DNA of 64,000 nucleotides from Epiperipatus broadwayi. Lineage: Eukaryota; Onychophora; Udeonychophora; Euonychophora; Peripatidae. The stretch lies in assembly GCA_028023455.1 (NCBI GenBank), contig JAQFVV010006216.1:5100877-5164876 (forward strand), in the 5' to 3' direction. Below are positions 12,225-24,451 of the stretch, piece by piece; position 1 is the first letter of the stretch; every line of letters begins with the position of its first letter. The position numbers and the translations under genes are program-made. The notes under the pieces were generated by a model, which saw only the letters and a program-made list of their open reading frames with translations, searched no databases and was not told the origin of the DNA.

Positions 12225-12975
12225 TATCACTGAACTTCCTTTTTAAAAAAAAGGATTTGCTTAGTGTTAGTAAGCCTACATTACACAAATTGGTTATATA
12301 CTAAAATTTAAATGCTTTCTTTGGTTAGTAATTACACAATTTAAAAAAAAATGTTTATCTAGTCTTCCCTTTTTACTCCAGCCAAGCCTGTACTTTCTCC
12401 CTCAAGAGTTCCCTTTTTCCTACTTTTCATTTATTAATCAGTCTTTAAATAATCAATAAGGCAAGTCAAAAAAGGTTACTTATTCTAATCAGTATTCCCT
12501 AAAGTTACTATTTATAATAATAATTACATTTTATTCCTTGCATTTATTCATATATATGCAATTTTTTTCTGGCAGTACTTTTACAAGACATCCAGATTTA
12601 TAACTTTATGTTAAAACAAAACAAAAAGAATATTCATTTCAGAGAAAAAAATGTCAGTGGCATAATTCTTTTAAAATTCATAATACTCATGGTTGCAATG
12701 TGTTGTGCCATATTGAGAAGCCAATTATAACTGTCAGGCAGAGATTCTTTCCCTATCTACCATGTCAGGGCACCACTAGGCTATTAGAGCCTAGAACCTT
12801 TATATAGCAGTCAGATACATATTGGTAAGATCCAACTTTTATTGTCTGTTAGGTGTAGCTGAGTTTTATAATAAAACTTATTTTTACTTATGTTGAACTA
12901 TATATTTTAAAAGATAAAATAATAAGTCACTGCCAGCACAAATGATATAAACATTTATTATATATATATATATAT
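12225..12975. other. A+T-rich stretch ending in a (TA)n tract
   Basis: No gene is seen. The block at about 12,720-12,800 has higher GC (CAGGCAGAGATTC...GGGCACCACTAGGC) but no open frame. The final 20 bases are (TA)n, bordering the next element. Confidence 0.5.
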
Positions 12976-14021
12976 TGTAACGGTCAGGTTTGTACATTTG
13001 CTCAACAGACTGAGAGTCCAAGCCAGAGAACCAAAAGCTGACCAAGTTGGGATAGTAATACCCTACATCTGATCATACCTTAACTCTCTCACTCGTGCTT
13101 CCAAGTCAACCCATCATGAATGACATGCCTGAGGTTACACTCGATACCTCTTTGATCACGTTCCAGCAATAGCAAAGCAGTAAAACATGAGACATTCCCC
13201 CCTTATTACCTATTCTATTATATACCTTAACTAGTGATTCATAAGATAATGAGCAAGTAATGAGACTGAGACAAATTTATATTTCATAAATTTAATATAA
13301 CATTTAATAAATATTGACGCATAGCAAGTTGCGTATAGCTAGCTCACACGCAGGTGAGGGAACACTAGGGTTATAAAACAAGATTACAAAGCCATGAGTG
13401 GATTCTCTAGGTTATCAAATAATAATACAAAGCAATGAGTGGGTTATCATGGTTATACAATAATATTTCAAAGCAATGTGTGAATGCTCAGGGTTATAAA
13501 ATAATATTACAAAGCATGACTTTTTTAATAAGCTTATGTCATCTTTCATGTTCTAATTCATGCCATGTTTTATATATTTGAAATCGGTTATAATTAGCTA
13601 GCTAGAGTGATCGATTTATTGATAAATGATGGAGATTATATGGTCTAAGATATTATAAATACTAAGTTTAAGATTATATTATTAATATATCAAATCATAT
13701 TATAGAGACATTTGCGTGATATATAATTGTTATACAGATAAACACATTAACTCTGATTCTAGTTCGGATCAATGCCGAAATTACTTTCTAGGGAAAATGA
13801 ACTGAAATGTGGTGGCAGTTGAACGTCAGATTCTAGGGTGGTAGAAACTACAGTATCAGATAAGTGCGACTCGATTGCATTCTTAATGGGGTTTATTACC
13901 TAGTAAACGGTTCCCTAACCAATCTGCTTGCTATAATGGAAGAAGCCTTTTAATTCAATGAACAGAAGATTGGCTTATAAGCCCTTTGGAAACGCTTTGG
14001 TTCCGTTAAGTATGAATAATT

Positions 14022-14104
14022 GTCACATTTGCCTAAACTTTCGAGGCGTGACTTAATGAAATACGAAGAAAATGTCACCGTTGCCTAAACTTTCGAGGCG
14101 TGAC
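14022..14104 (+). repeat. pair of ~28-bp direct repeats
   Basis: GCCTAAACTTTCGAGGCGTG occurs twice about 54 bp apart, each preceded by GTCAC and followed by ACT. The copies are identical in that core, and the GC-rich word stands out in this A+T-rich DNA. Confidence 0.85.
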
Positions 14105-14439
14105 TGGACGTGGAACAATCTTGAGATGGGCCATTATAGACATAGCAAGTAGATATGCATATTTATGCAAATTAGCAACACATTCGCAACGCTAAATTAA
14201 TATTTTATAAATAAATTACGCCAAAATCTTAGCTTCTTCAGTGCTACTACCACCGGTCAAGTTCATAAATGAGATTATTAAATTATAAAATGATGGCGAT
14301 AATGAGAATCTGATTTAAGGTTTTTCTGCATAGCTACTTATAGAACTGGGATATTAGTTATATGTAGTATAACTAGATCTAATATCAAACTGATTGTTAA
14401 ATAATAAAATGTGAGTTATAAAATAGCTCACGCAAATTA

Positions 14440-14985
14440 TTGATGTTTAAATAAATTACACATCTTAAATAATTCGTCAAAATAAACCTTACTAATAATG
14501 AAAAATGGGTTTTAACTAACGAATGCAAATCTATATTTTAAATAGCTTGCGTGAAATATACTTTTTCGGATAACTGGCAAAATACATATTTTAAATCACT
14601 TACGCAAATATAATTCTTAAATAACTTGGGTAAAATCTGCGTTTTAAATAACATACGCAATATATACGTTTTAACTAACTTTAGTAAACATTTTCATTTT
14701 AGATAACTTGAGAAAAGATGCGTTTTAAATAATAGACGCTAAATATATATTTTAAATAACTTTAGCAAAAGATTTTCATTTTATAGAACTTTAGCAAAAC
14801 ATTTCACTTTAAATAAAATTGAGAAAAGATGCGTTTTAAATAATATACGCTAAATACACCTTTTAAATAACTTTTAGCAAAACATTTTCATTTTCAATAA
14901 CTTGAGAAAAAGATGCGTTTTAAATAATATACGCAAATATACTTTTTTAAATAAGTTTATCAAAAGATTTTAAATAACTTGTTCG
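14440..14985 (+). repeat. degenerate tandem array with ACGCAAATATA / TTTTAAATAAC units
   Basis: Imperfect units of about 60 bp repeat words such as GAGAAAAGATGCGTTTTAAA, TAATATACGCAAATATAC and AACTTTAGCAAAACATTTTC. The array sits inside the TG...CA segment. Confidence 0.8.
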
Positions 14986-16634
14986 GGCATTATAAATATC
15001 GATTCACTCTATCACATATAATTCAGAAAAGAGTCTTGACTATATTCTTTATATCGCAATACTCTGATATAATAAAAGTGATTGCTCACTCCCCTCCCTC
15101 CGATAATTTATTAACACACAAGACTCCGTTCTGATAAAAACACAGCATAAATCAATTAACATGAACTTAAAACTATAGATAGATGACATAAGAATAAATT
15201 GCATAAACAATCAATAAGATTTATAATTTAGAAATGAATTTCTTGTATAGTTTTATATAAACTAGATGTTTAGGATTATTTAAAATTATTAATGATCAAC
15301 GACTACTTAAAATTAATAATGATCAAACAAAATTTGGATAGTGTTCTAAGATTTAAACAAATTTAAGATAAACATTTTAAGATAAATATTTTAAATGAAC
15401 ATTTAGAAAATATAATTGATTGTGATTTAGTTAGCTAGCTTTCATTTAGAATACGTTTTAGTTATGAGATTTAATATGTCAGAAAGGATTTACCGGCAAA
15501 GTCTCTTTTAAGGCATTGTTTCCACGTGCTTCTCACTATATTCAGTCAGGCTGGGCTTCTCTTAGGTTTTAGTCTGCATGTAGCTTCGCGAATTTATCTC
15601 TGTGGCAGCTTTCCCCATTTCTCTGGTCAGGCACTCTCTGGTCTCTCGGGTACATCTTCTTTCTTACAGTGATGGGCATGGTGGAGGTTTTCTGTCATCG
15701 GTAGCCGCTCGTGAAAGAGCAAACGGCTGTCTCTTTGTCTCTATCCCACTGTCATCTTTGGAGCAGTTTTGATGGTAGCTTTTTAAGATTTGGCTTTTTT
15801 TTTAACAGTAGGAACAGTTCTTATTTAACTTCAGCTCTGGTCACAGCAACAGCAAAAATTAACACGGATTATGATAGATGGATGGAAGAGGTTAGATTAG
15901 AGGCTTAGGTGGCTATTTGGGCCCCTTTTTATGCTATATTTTTGACAGTAGTAACCTCCTACTTTGAGTCATGCCACATCACAAGATGACTAGTTCAAAC
16001 TAGCCTTTAACCAAATATCCAGTTAGTAAAAATATGAAGTATATCTAAATCTGGACTTGGTAAGACTCTATTGTTTTAATTGATGTCAGTTTTAAAAGAT
16101 ATATTTTTAAGAGAATGGTCACAAGCAATTTGTATAGATTTTGTATAGATTTATGCCTGACTGAATATTATAATTGGTCTTAGTTATAATTTTTAAATAG
16201 GTCAAATTTTGGCCAAAGATTTATTTTTAGAACGAAGTGTTAAAACTGATAAAACTTTCTGCATGTACTTTTAAGCAAACAAAAGAATTGAAAACTTGGA
16301 ATTAGTCAAAATGAATACTGACTTAAATAATTATTGAGAAAGAATATTGAAAAATAAATAATATTATAAATTTAACTTATTATGCTGCTATATAGATAAA
16401 TTAATTATACAGTTATGTTTTATTTCAGTTTTAACAAATCTAATGGAATATGCTCGTATATAAATATTTATAATTAGTAAGGACGATTATATACGCACAT
16501 ACTCGCAATATTATAAGCAAAGTTTTTAAAATTTAAGAAATACACGCCATCTGAGTACAACAAATATATACTATTATCAAAGATAATAGGTGAAACAGGT
16601 GTAACCGTTTCAATATATATATATATATATATAT

Positions 16635-18300
16635 AACAGATTTGAGGATTACATTAACACTTAGATAGATTTAAATCATATTTATTTTAATATGCACAGA
16701 TGGAAGTTTTTATATAATTTAATTTTTAAACATAAATAGACTGCATAGAATATGCACTTAAAAACTTTCAAATCATTTAACCTCAGGCTAAAAAGTTTGC
16801 AGTTAAACCAATGCTAGCTTCCTGATAGACAGACACAACCAATGCAACATGAAGACCTTAACATATAACCATGCTGACAGGCATGTGCATCTATCATGAT
16901 ATTATTAAAGAAGTGATCCTTGTCCAGGAGAGAATGCACATCTGTCTGGCAAAAAAATCATGTATAAAACCATTGAAAGAACAAGATGCTCCAAATGGAG
17001 GGAAAGCGGTCCTCGCTGACTTATAGTCCCAATCCATAGAACATAAGGAATCAAATGATGTAGGGAATACCTCTCACCAATAACAATGTGATGGCTTCAC
17101 TTTTTGGGCCATGTATTCAGTTGGGTACTAAGCCCTGTATTCTAACGCATTTCAGATTACATTGACATAATGTACTGTGCATCCCTCCCACTAGCATCGA
17201 TTCAACTACAAAATAAATAGTACAAAATTAACCCCACTTTATCTAATCTAAACTTAACAAATCTATGCAGCCATCTACATCTAACTTTCAATTTAATAAT
17301 TTAGTTCAATGAAATTGGAAATGATTGATAGCAAATGTTATACATAAAAGAGAAATATTAATAATTAATTTAGAGTTCATTTGCTCATCAGATAAAAGCT
17401 TATTTAGAAGTTACTTTTAGGTTACTAATTATAAGTTTGTTTATTGAATATCAAAGTTTATACTTCCCATGGGGGGAAGTCTTTATAAATCCTCCAGATT
17501 TCAGAACATTTATGGAAGTCCATCCTAGTTATCACATTTTGTTGATTGTTCTCCTTGGGGATGAAATAGCTGCTTGTCATTCATTCAGGAACTGTCATTC
17601 TAGAGGCTGCCTGAGCCAGCACAAATAAAGAAAATGAAATCTATTGCAAGACTCTTACATTGTGGGAGTCCACAATATAGCTGCAAAATATTTCTAACCA
17701 GTCACCACCATTCAATCAATAGTCAATCACTAGTTAATCAATAATTAATTCTCTATTCAATTATTTTTCAATTTATAGTATTAGACCTCCCTTATCACCA
17801 ATTTTTTAATCAATTGCTTCGATCTTATTGTCTATGATGTTTTTTCTTTCTGGACCATGTGTTTGTTGGTAACTGCATTGACTAGTCTGTTCCAAAGTAG
17901 GAAACACCATAATCTTTTAATTTTTATCTCTTATCTGACTGTCCATTGTTTAAGTGCCCCAAGGGCTCATTTGCTTTACATTTATTACATTTTAATAGAA
18001 CAATCATTTCCATTTTACTTAGGATTTAAACATACATTTTTTAAATAGAAACTAATTAATGTTTTTAATTATTTTCTTTTACATTACTTTTAAAAAAATA
18101 CTAATCTTTTATCTTTAGATTTTTACTTTTTACTTTAACTTGCTTTTAAGTAATTATTTAATAGTTTTCCATCTGTGCAATTTATATATTGGTTTAAACA
18201 ACTTTATTAATTTTTTTTTTTTTAATTTGTATTTGGTTTTATTTGTAGATATTTCATTTATTATTTAACAGTGGTGTAAGGGCATAAATGTATACCATTA
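16635..18300 (+). repeat. dispersed repeat, copy 2
   Basis: It starts AACAGATTTGAGGATTACAT directly after (TA)n, like copy 1, and ends at a TA tract near 18,303. The open frame at 17,857-18,048 is the counterpart of 11,776-11,967. About eleven of its 63 residues differ, mostly non-conservatively, which argues against selection for a protein. Confidence 0.85.
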
Positions 18301-18502
18301 CTATATATATATATACCAACTTTGAAAAAGAAATAACAAGAAAAAAAATTTAGTCAGATGGTGCCAACTGATTTAGTCAATGTTCTTCATGTGTTATTAA
18401 AATATTAAAATTCTATATAGTTATTAAAAAAATCCTTTATCCTGAATGGTTTGTACCCAAAAGGTAAGTTCTTTATTTTTGTTTATCTGATTAAACATCA
18501 AG

Positions 18503-18685
18503 ATGAGCAGTAGATTTGACTATGTAGACAAGCAAAATTTTAGGTCTGGTCAGATCGCAAATTTGCAAAGCAATCTGAGAATTAGGCAAGGCCTAACAAT
18601 GGAAATCTCAAGTCAACATGCTGAACAAGAAATAGACTCATTTAATAATTCTACATCAAATAAAAAGTCTCATGATACTTTTTTT
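18503..18685 (+). pseudogene. LINE ORF1-like region, 5' piece
   Basis: This 61-codon frame begins MSSRFDYVDKQNFRSGQIAN and is broken at 18,685 by a transposon. Dropping that insert and one copy of its 8-bp duplication makes the frame continue without shift at 20,410 for another 80 codons. The polar, Asn/Ser/Gln-rich composition fits an N-terminal region of a retrotransposon protein. No domain is recognised. Confidence 0.6.
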
Positions 18686-20401
18686 GGTAATCATCTGAAA
18701 TCCGGGCACGACCGCTTAGGGCGTTGATGCAATACAAAAATCAATCAAATAAACGTTACCGGGCTGCCGCAACTTTTTTTTTATAGAACATGTTTGTTTG
18801 TTTTTTGATTAAACAAATTTTTTATTTCATTTACAACATGATTTCTTTTTTATTAAACAAATTTTTATATTCATTTTCGTCGTTTTTTTTTTTTTTAAAC
18901 CTGGTATTTTTCTTTATCCAACAAATTTTGGTAATTTAATTTTTGGAATTTTAAAACTTTGGACTATTTCATGATGAAAAAACTTGTTTTAACCACTGCA
19001 AAAAAATATAATGGGATAATTATTTGGGACTTGTTTCGACTTTGTTCTACCTTTTTTTTTTTTTTTTGGTAGACTAAATTGGTTTTCTTATTATTATTAA
19101 ATCAAAACTAACTTTTGTGTTGTTGGGGGTTCAAAAATTGTTTTGAAATCCCCACCCCACCCTCGAATCAATAATGGTAACATAAAGTCAATAATTTTAC
19201 TTTTTTTTAAACAACTTGTTTTCATTTTTTTACTTTTATTTACATTAAGTTTGAATTAGCCTTTTTTTTTGCTTCTACAATAAATAGCTTTTTGGGGGGC
19301 TTTCATACTGTTATTCTTAACAAAAAGTCAACAAAAATAGTCATTTATTTGAACCCCACTTGTTTTAACCCTGATGAAAAAATATAATGCAATCATTTGG
19401 GTATTATTTCGAATTTATTCAACCTTTTTTTTTTTTGAGGGGTTGACCAAATTGTTTTTCTTCTTATTAAATAAAAAATAACTTTTGTTTTTTGGGGGAT
19501 AAAAAATTGTTTTAAAACACCCACCCCCACACTCGGAAAAAGAATTGTAACAAAAAGTCAATAATTTACTTTTTTTTTTTTCAACAACTTTTTCTCACTT
19601 TTTACTTTGATTTATATTACATTTGAATTACCTTTTTTTTTTAGCCTTCTACAATAAACTGCTTTTTTTGGACGGAAGATTTTAAACTTTGTTATTATTA
19701 ACAAAAAGTCTACAAAAATATTATTTATTTTAACCCCGCTGCAAAAAATATAATCCAAATCAATTTCTAATGAAATGGAAAAAAAAGGATACAAACTTTG
19801 GACTTTTTAAAATTATTTATTATTTTAGTGCTGTAATAAAAAGTGGACATTATGTGCCTGAAAAAAGACACAATCTCACACACTTTCTGTACTCGGCAAT
19901 TCTGAAGAAAAGTTTAAAAATTGCACATTCTTCTCAGACCTTTTAGTGGTCTCTTATATTTTCCATGCTGAAATGTGACTTAGCATTTGAGCTTTATCGA
20001 AGCATGTTCAAACATACACTTTGCCAATTTTTTACATATTAACATTTTTTTAGGGAAGGGTGGGGACCATATGACTATTATTAGTAATTAACAACATTAT
20101 TTAAATAGAAATGACACTCTATTACGGAGATTTGAAAAGTTGTACCGACTTGAAATTCAAACACCCTCAAATGATATGGTAATCAGCTATGAATAGAACA
20201 AATACGCGTAAATAGTTTCGAAGCACAAAATGGGCTGTAATATTTTTGTGCAATGTCATGTAAAGCAACCTGCCATACTGGGTTAATACAATATTAAATG
20301 TTGTATTAGCCATAAGGCTGGCCATAGAAATGGCATTTTTAGGTATTTTGCACACATAATCAATACCCCAAGCGGCCATGCCCGGATTTCAGATGATTAC
20401 C
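18686..20401. mobile_element. non-autonomous DNA transposon, GGTAATCATCTGA TIRs, 8-bp TSD (element 1)
   Basis: The left end reads GGTAATCATCTGAAATCCGG and the right end, reversed, begins identically. The TIR runs about 40 bp with a few mismatches. CTTTTTTT flanks it exactly on both sides (18,678-18,685 and 20,402-20,409), giving an 8-bp target duplication. Inside are poly-T runs and two tandem units of about 365 bp, and no transposase. The element related to it lies at 28,069-30,759. An 8-bp duplication fits hAT, P or Merlin types; GG-starting tips favour a Merlin-type origin, but this is inference. Confidence 0.88.
19040..19780 (+). repeat. two ~365-bp tandem units inside element 1
   Basis: Both units carry a poly-T run, ACTAAATTG/ACCAAATTG, TTTTCTT..TTATTAAAT, AACTTTTGT, a C-rich word (CCCACCC), AAAAAGTCAATAAT and CTTCTACAATAAA in the same order. 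Confidence 0.8.
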
Positions 20402-20409
20402 CTTTTTTT

Positions 20410-22560
20410 ATTAAACCAGAAATTCTCTCTAAAAGTCAAACCATACTCAAAATAAATCGCAAGCAAAAATCTATTATGTTAGCAAATGTTGAACAAAAAA
20501 CTGAATCGATGGTCACAATCCAAAAGATTAAAAAAGCTACCAGAAATAACCCTAATGCTACTGAAAATCCATCTGAAACTGAACCTATTGACCTAAATAA
20601 TCATTTTGGCACTGAAAATCAAAGTTATATCTTAAAAACACACAATTTATAAAAAAAAAACATACCAAATAATAGGTCAGTAAATTCTGGGAAAATCAAA
20701 AACACAGGTGGCGCTTCACCAGAAGCAGTTGTTCTTCATCGTTATACGTCTTTGCAGGCTTCAGAAATCAACTTAGAAACAACATATCAACAACAAAATT
20801 TAGATTTAGATTCAAAAACACCTGCTAATCAATATTATAACACTTTCATTACTCTGAATAAAGATTCTAATGATACCTCAGACTCCGATGTCAATAGCAA
20901 TAATTCTAATTCAAAGTACAGAAGCTCACAAAAGCAGAAAAATCCACTAGAAAATATTGATGCTCCAAACGTTGTTAGCTCAGATTTTCCCCTTTTAAAA
21001 TACAATTTAATCACAACATCTCATATCTTAGCACAAAAATAGAGTCTACTCATCCTTTCATTACAAAGCATCAAGATCAGAATGAATGAAAAGTCTTTAA
21101 TAGCACAAACAATAGAAGTTATTTAACCTCCTTGAATAATAACCTTACCAATACACAAAGCCAGAAAGCACAACCCCAAGATGCACAGAACTCCATACTA
21201 GACTCTGTAGAGGAAGACTTTTCTTCTAATAATGAAGATATGATCCCACAACAGGATCAAATCACCACATCTCAACCACTAAGTAATTACCATGATATAA
21301 GCCAGGAATATAATGCCCTTCAGTACTGTTCAACTCATTTCTCAACTTCCATAATGAAACTATATTAATCTTAACCATCACAAACAATAACTGTAATCTA
21401 TTTTTCTTCCCAACAGATATTTTTTCAAGTGCTGAAGAGTCATAACCTTGGTGAAGCAATTAAATGCATCTACCACCAACCAAACAAGAGATACTTTATT
21501 GTACAATTCAACAATATCATGCAGAAAGAACTGTTTAAGTGAAAACAATCACCACTACCTCATCAAAACTGATATGAATCAGTCCAGAACAGCTTACAGA
21601 CTCACCTGAAACTGCTATGTGAACTTTGCCCAACCTGACCTTCAGAGGCTGCTGTCCAGATTTGAGGGTGTTACTAGCTTCAAATACTTAACTGAAAAAA
21701 GAGCCAATTTTGAACTTCCATTCAACAGTGTGGATTTCACTCTCAAACTTAACTCTGGATACACACCATTGAATATACCATCTATCCTTAAGGAAAAAAG
21801 TGTCCCATCTTCATATCCATTTGAGAAGTACAGCCTCAGTGCTCCCTAAGTGGGGATCGATCACACCTTGTTAAATTCTTCCCAATGAGAATTTGTGAAT
21901 GGTATAATACAAATAAATCCAAACATCATTCATGCAGTATCAAACAACAAAATCTGCAGTCCTCCCAACAAACTATCATTACCAACAATTCTGACCAAAA
22001 TAATCTACAAGCACATAAGACACAGATAGAATCATAACAGAGGATAATACCTGAAACCAATTTGGTGAACAATTTTAACACACATGATGCTGAGACTGCT
22101 TCACACAAAAATCAATCTCTCTTGTACCATCAATTAAGTCAAGAACCGTCCACCATACACAGCCAAATATAACATGATAGCAACAATCTCCAATCAACAA
22201 AGCTCAATCTAGTACATCTCTCTCATTGACACAAATGATTCCAAAAGACCTAACTCTGACCAACAAGAGGAAAACCCAAGACTCAATGAGTTCCCAGCTT
22301 GAAGAACTCATCAATGCAATTGCTGATTCAGACATTGATCCAAGCAGAATTGACCTAAATATTTCCAGAAGCCTAACCATGAGGAGGAAGAAGAAAAGCA
22401 AGAGAACGTGGCATGGGGATACTCAAGCTACACAAGACTCTAACATGCCATATGATCTATACTCAAACAGCAGATCCATCGAGATATCACTCTCCCCAAA
22501 ACAATCCTCAATATCCAAAAATCCCCAATTCTTATGCACCCATCAACTAATAATTTAGAG
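20410..22560 (+). pseudogene. LINE ORF1-like region, main part, degenerate
   Basis: The frame resumes ATT AAA CCA (IKPEILSKSQ) in phase with 18,503-18,685 and stops at 20,650-20,652. Further frames follow with stops and shifts: 20,752-21,042 (Asn/Ser-rich), 21,132-21,368, 21,619-21,849 and 22,226-22,558. Recognisable protein-like stretches are IKCIYHQPNKRYFIVQFNN near 21,480 and FELPFNSVDFTLKLNSGY near 21,720. The basic tail MRRKKKSKRTW lies near 22,390. Placed before an endonuclease, this is most likely a nucleic-acid-binding first ORF or N-terminal region of a LINE. No standard gag or zinc-knuckle motif is visible. Confidence 0.5.
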
Positions 22561-22674
22561 CTGGCAACTTATGTCCAAGACAATAAAGCTAACCAAGATC
22601 ATTTATTAGTAATTCACGAACTCCCAATGGGTGAATAGATACCAGTAACATATGAACACCTTTAAAATTGCACA

Positions 22675-23690
22675 TGCATCTCAAAATTGCAGGAATTAAT
22701 GTAAGGGGTCTCAACTCCCTTAACCATGTTTACATGATTTACAAATGGCTACATTCACATAGTGTGCTTCTCAGAGACCAAGCTTCATGACCACTCAGAT
22801 TAAAGAATCAAACAAATACTGCAACACCACAGATACTTTCAGTACGCTCCTTTCACCTCTGTGTCATCAGAAGTGGCTTTTCTTATCAGCAAAAAAACTG
22901 CCATACAACAAGATCATAACTATACATGGAAAAGAACTTGTATTAAATCTAACATTTAGCAACTACACCATCAATATCATCTACTCCTTCAAACACCCCT
23001 TAAACTCTGCACATGCTGCCATAAATAAAATCAATGCTCTTCTGTCATCCAACATATCTTAAAAAATTTTTGGTGACTTTAATATGAAGTACCAAACCTT
23101 CAATTCATGCTTCTTACATCTTAATCATGTCTACCTGTATAAAGAAAGCTTCATTCCTTGAGATGCCTTCTTTTGCACATTGCAAAGATCGTTAATCGAC
23201 CAGTTATTCTACACACCTGACATCTGCTTCAACCTCAAAGCCTGTCTGCAACTAGTGCCTTACTCCAACCACCTTGCAATGCTAATTTCTCTACAAATTA
23301 ATACCTTCACATCAATCCAAAACACTCAAACCTGCATCATTAGAATGCTCAGCAAAACCACCACTCCTGAACTGATCTTCTCAGAAGCATACATATTACT
23401 CAGCAATATAAAAATACTTACACTCCCTCCAATCCAAGCCTGGTCTCTTTTCATTGGAATAATGAGCTTCCTCATCAACTCTCACATGAAGTAAATGAAA
23501 AGTCCTAATCAACTCATCAAAGAACTTGACAACATAAGTGAAAAGTTGAACATGCTCACTTCCTCGAACCCAGACATTAATGAAATAATGGAGCTAAAAA
23601 ATCAATATCAGCACAAACAAAAAGTTCTTGCACAATATGTATCCATCAAAGGAGCAAAATCTTCATAGACAACTGGACCTGTAGCTATAT
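22675..23690 (+). pseudogene. LINE AP-endonuclease (EEP) domain, truncated before RT
   Basis: With several frame changes the segment reads as a LINE endonuclease. The entry block is KIAGINVRGLNSLNHV, followed by CFSETKLHD, the usual Glu block, in a shifted frame. Next come AFLISKKLPYNK, FGDFNMKYQTF (the GDFN block) and LVPYSNHLAM, where SNH replaces the usual SDH. The following LxxI...QYVSIKGAKSS resembles the linker that precedes the reverse transcriptase, but the sequence then leaves the LINE near 23,690. The enzyme would have nicked target DNA for target-primed reverse transcription. It is a dead fragment and the clade is not determined. Confidence 0.7.
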
Positions 23691-24440
23691 TCAGTAGGGG
23701 AATAAAACATTTTGTCTTTTAAATAAATAAAAAAAATATTAAATTGAACTAAGAATTAAATATTCTGTATTTTTAAAGTAACAGAATAAAATTAATGACA
23801 ATTACTTTAACAAATAAAATATTTTATAGTATATTTGTTGTTTAATAATTCACCATTCCAAAATCCATAATTCACTTAAAATATACTTAAGCTGGTTTTT
23901 AACACTATTAGTTATTAAATTAAATATTTGGATATAAGATATGATACTTGATTGTTTAATGAAGCATATGAATGAAAAATGAAGTTAAATAATGGTACAG
24001 ACATACATGAATATTTACAAATAATGTACTACAGATACCAAACTGATATGACTAAATGACTATCTTAATGATGATGAGTTAAACATATTTCACTGTTTAT
24101 ACTATAAATTAAAATATAAAAAGCAAATGAACTAGAGAATCATTCAAACAAATCTTAATACTGTTCTGTAGACAAAATAAAACAAATTAGCATTAACTCA
24201 AACTAAACTGACTATTTTTGTGACAAGCCACCCCCTATATTGATTATATACTAAAGTAAGATACTAAACATCCAATAACCCTTAAATTGCATCTATAATT
24301 ACTTTTAAGCATAGTTTTAAGTCATTAATAAAAAAAATTTAAATTGCAAGTTCATTTTTTTAATAAGATGACATCAGATGTTACTAATATAATATCACAC
24401 AATTCCAACTAATATTTCTGGTGCCAAACCAGAAGGTCAC
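23691..24440. other. A+T-rich stretch, no features
   Basis: Only simple sequence and short random frames are seen between the LINE fragment and repeat A. Confidence 0.5.
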
Positions 24441-24451
24441 AATATATATAT

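Larger units (their letters stand above)
12976..16612. mobile_element. unclassified 3.6-kb TG...CA segment in (TA)n, solo-LTR-like
   Basis: The segment begins TGTAACGGTCAGG and ends GGTGTAACCGTTTCA. Its terminal octamers TGTAACGG and CCGTTTCA are complementary at seven of eight positions. It lies between two (TA)n tracts, so any target duplication is hidden. The sequence is richer in CG dinucleotides than its surroundings and has no long coding frame. A TG...CA form with short inverted tips is typical of LTRs, so a very long solo LTR is one reading; a non-autonomous DNA element is another. It separates the two copies of the dispersed repeat. Confidence 0.5.
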
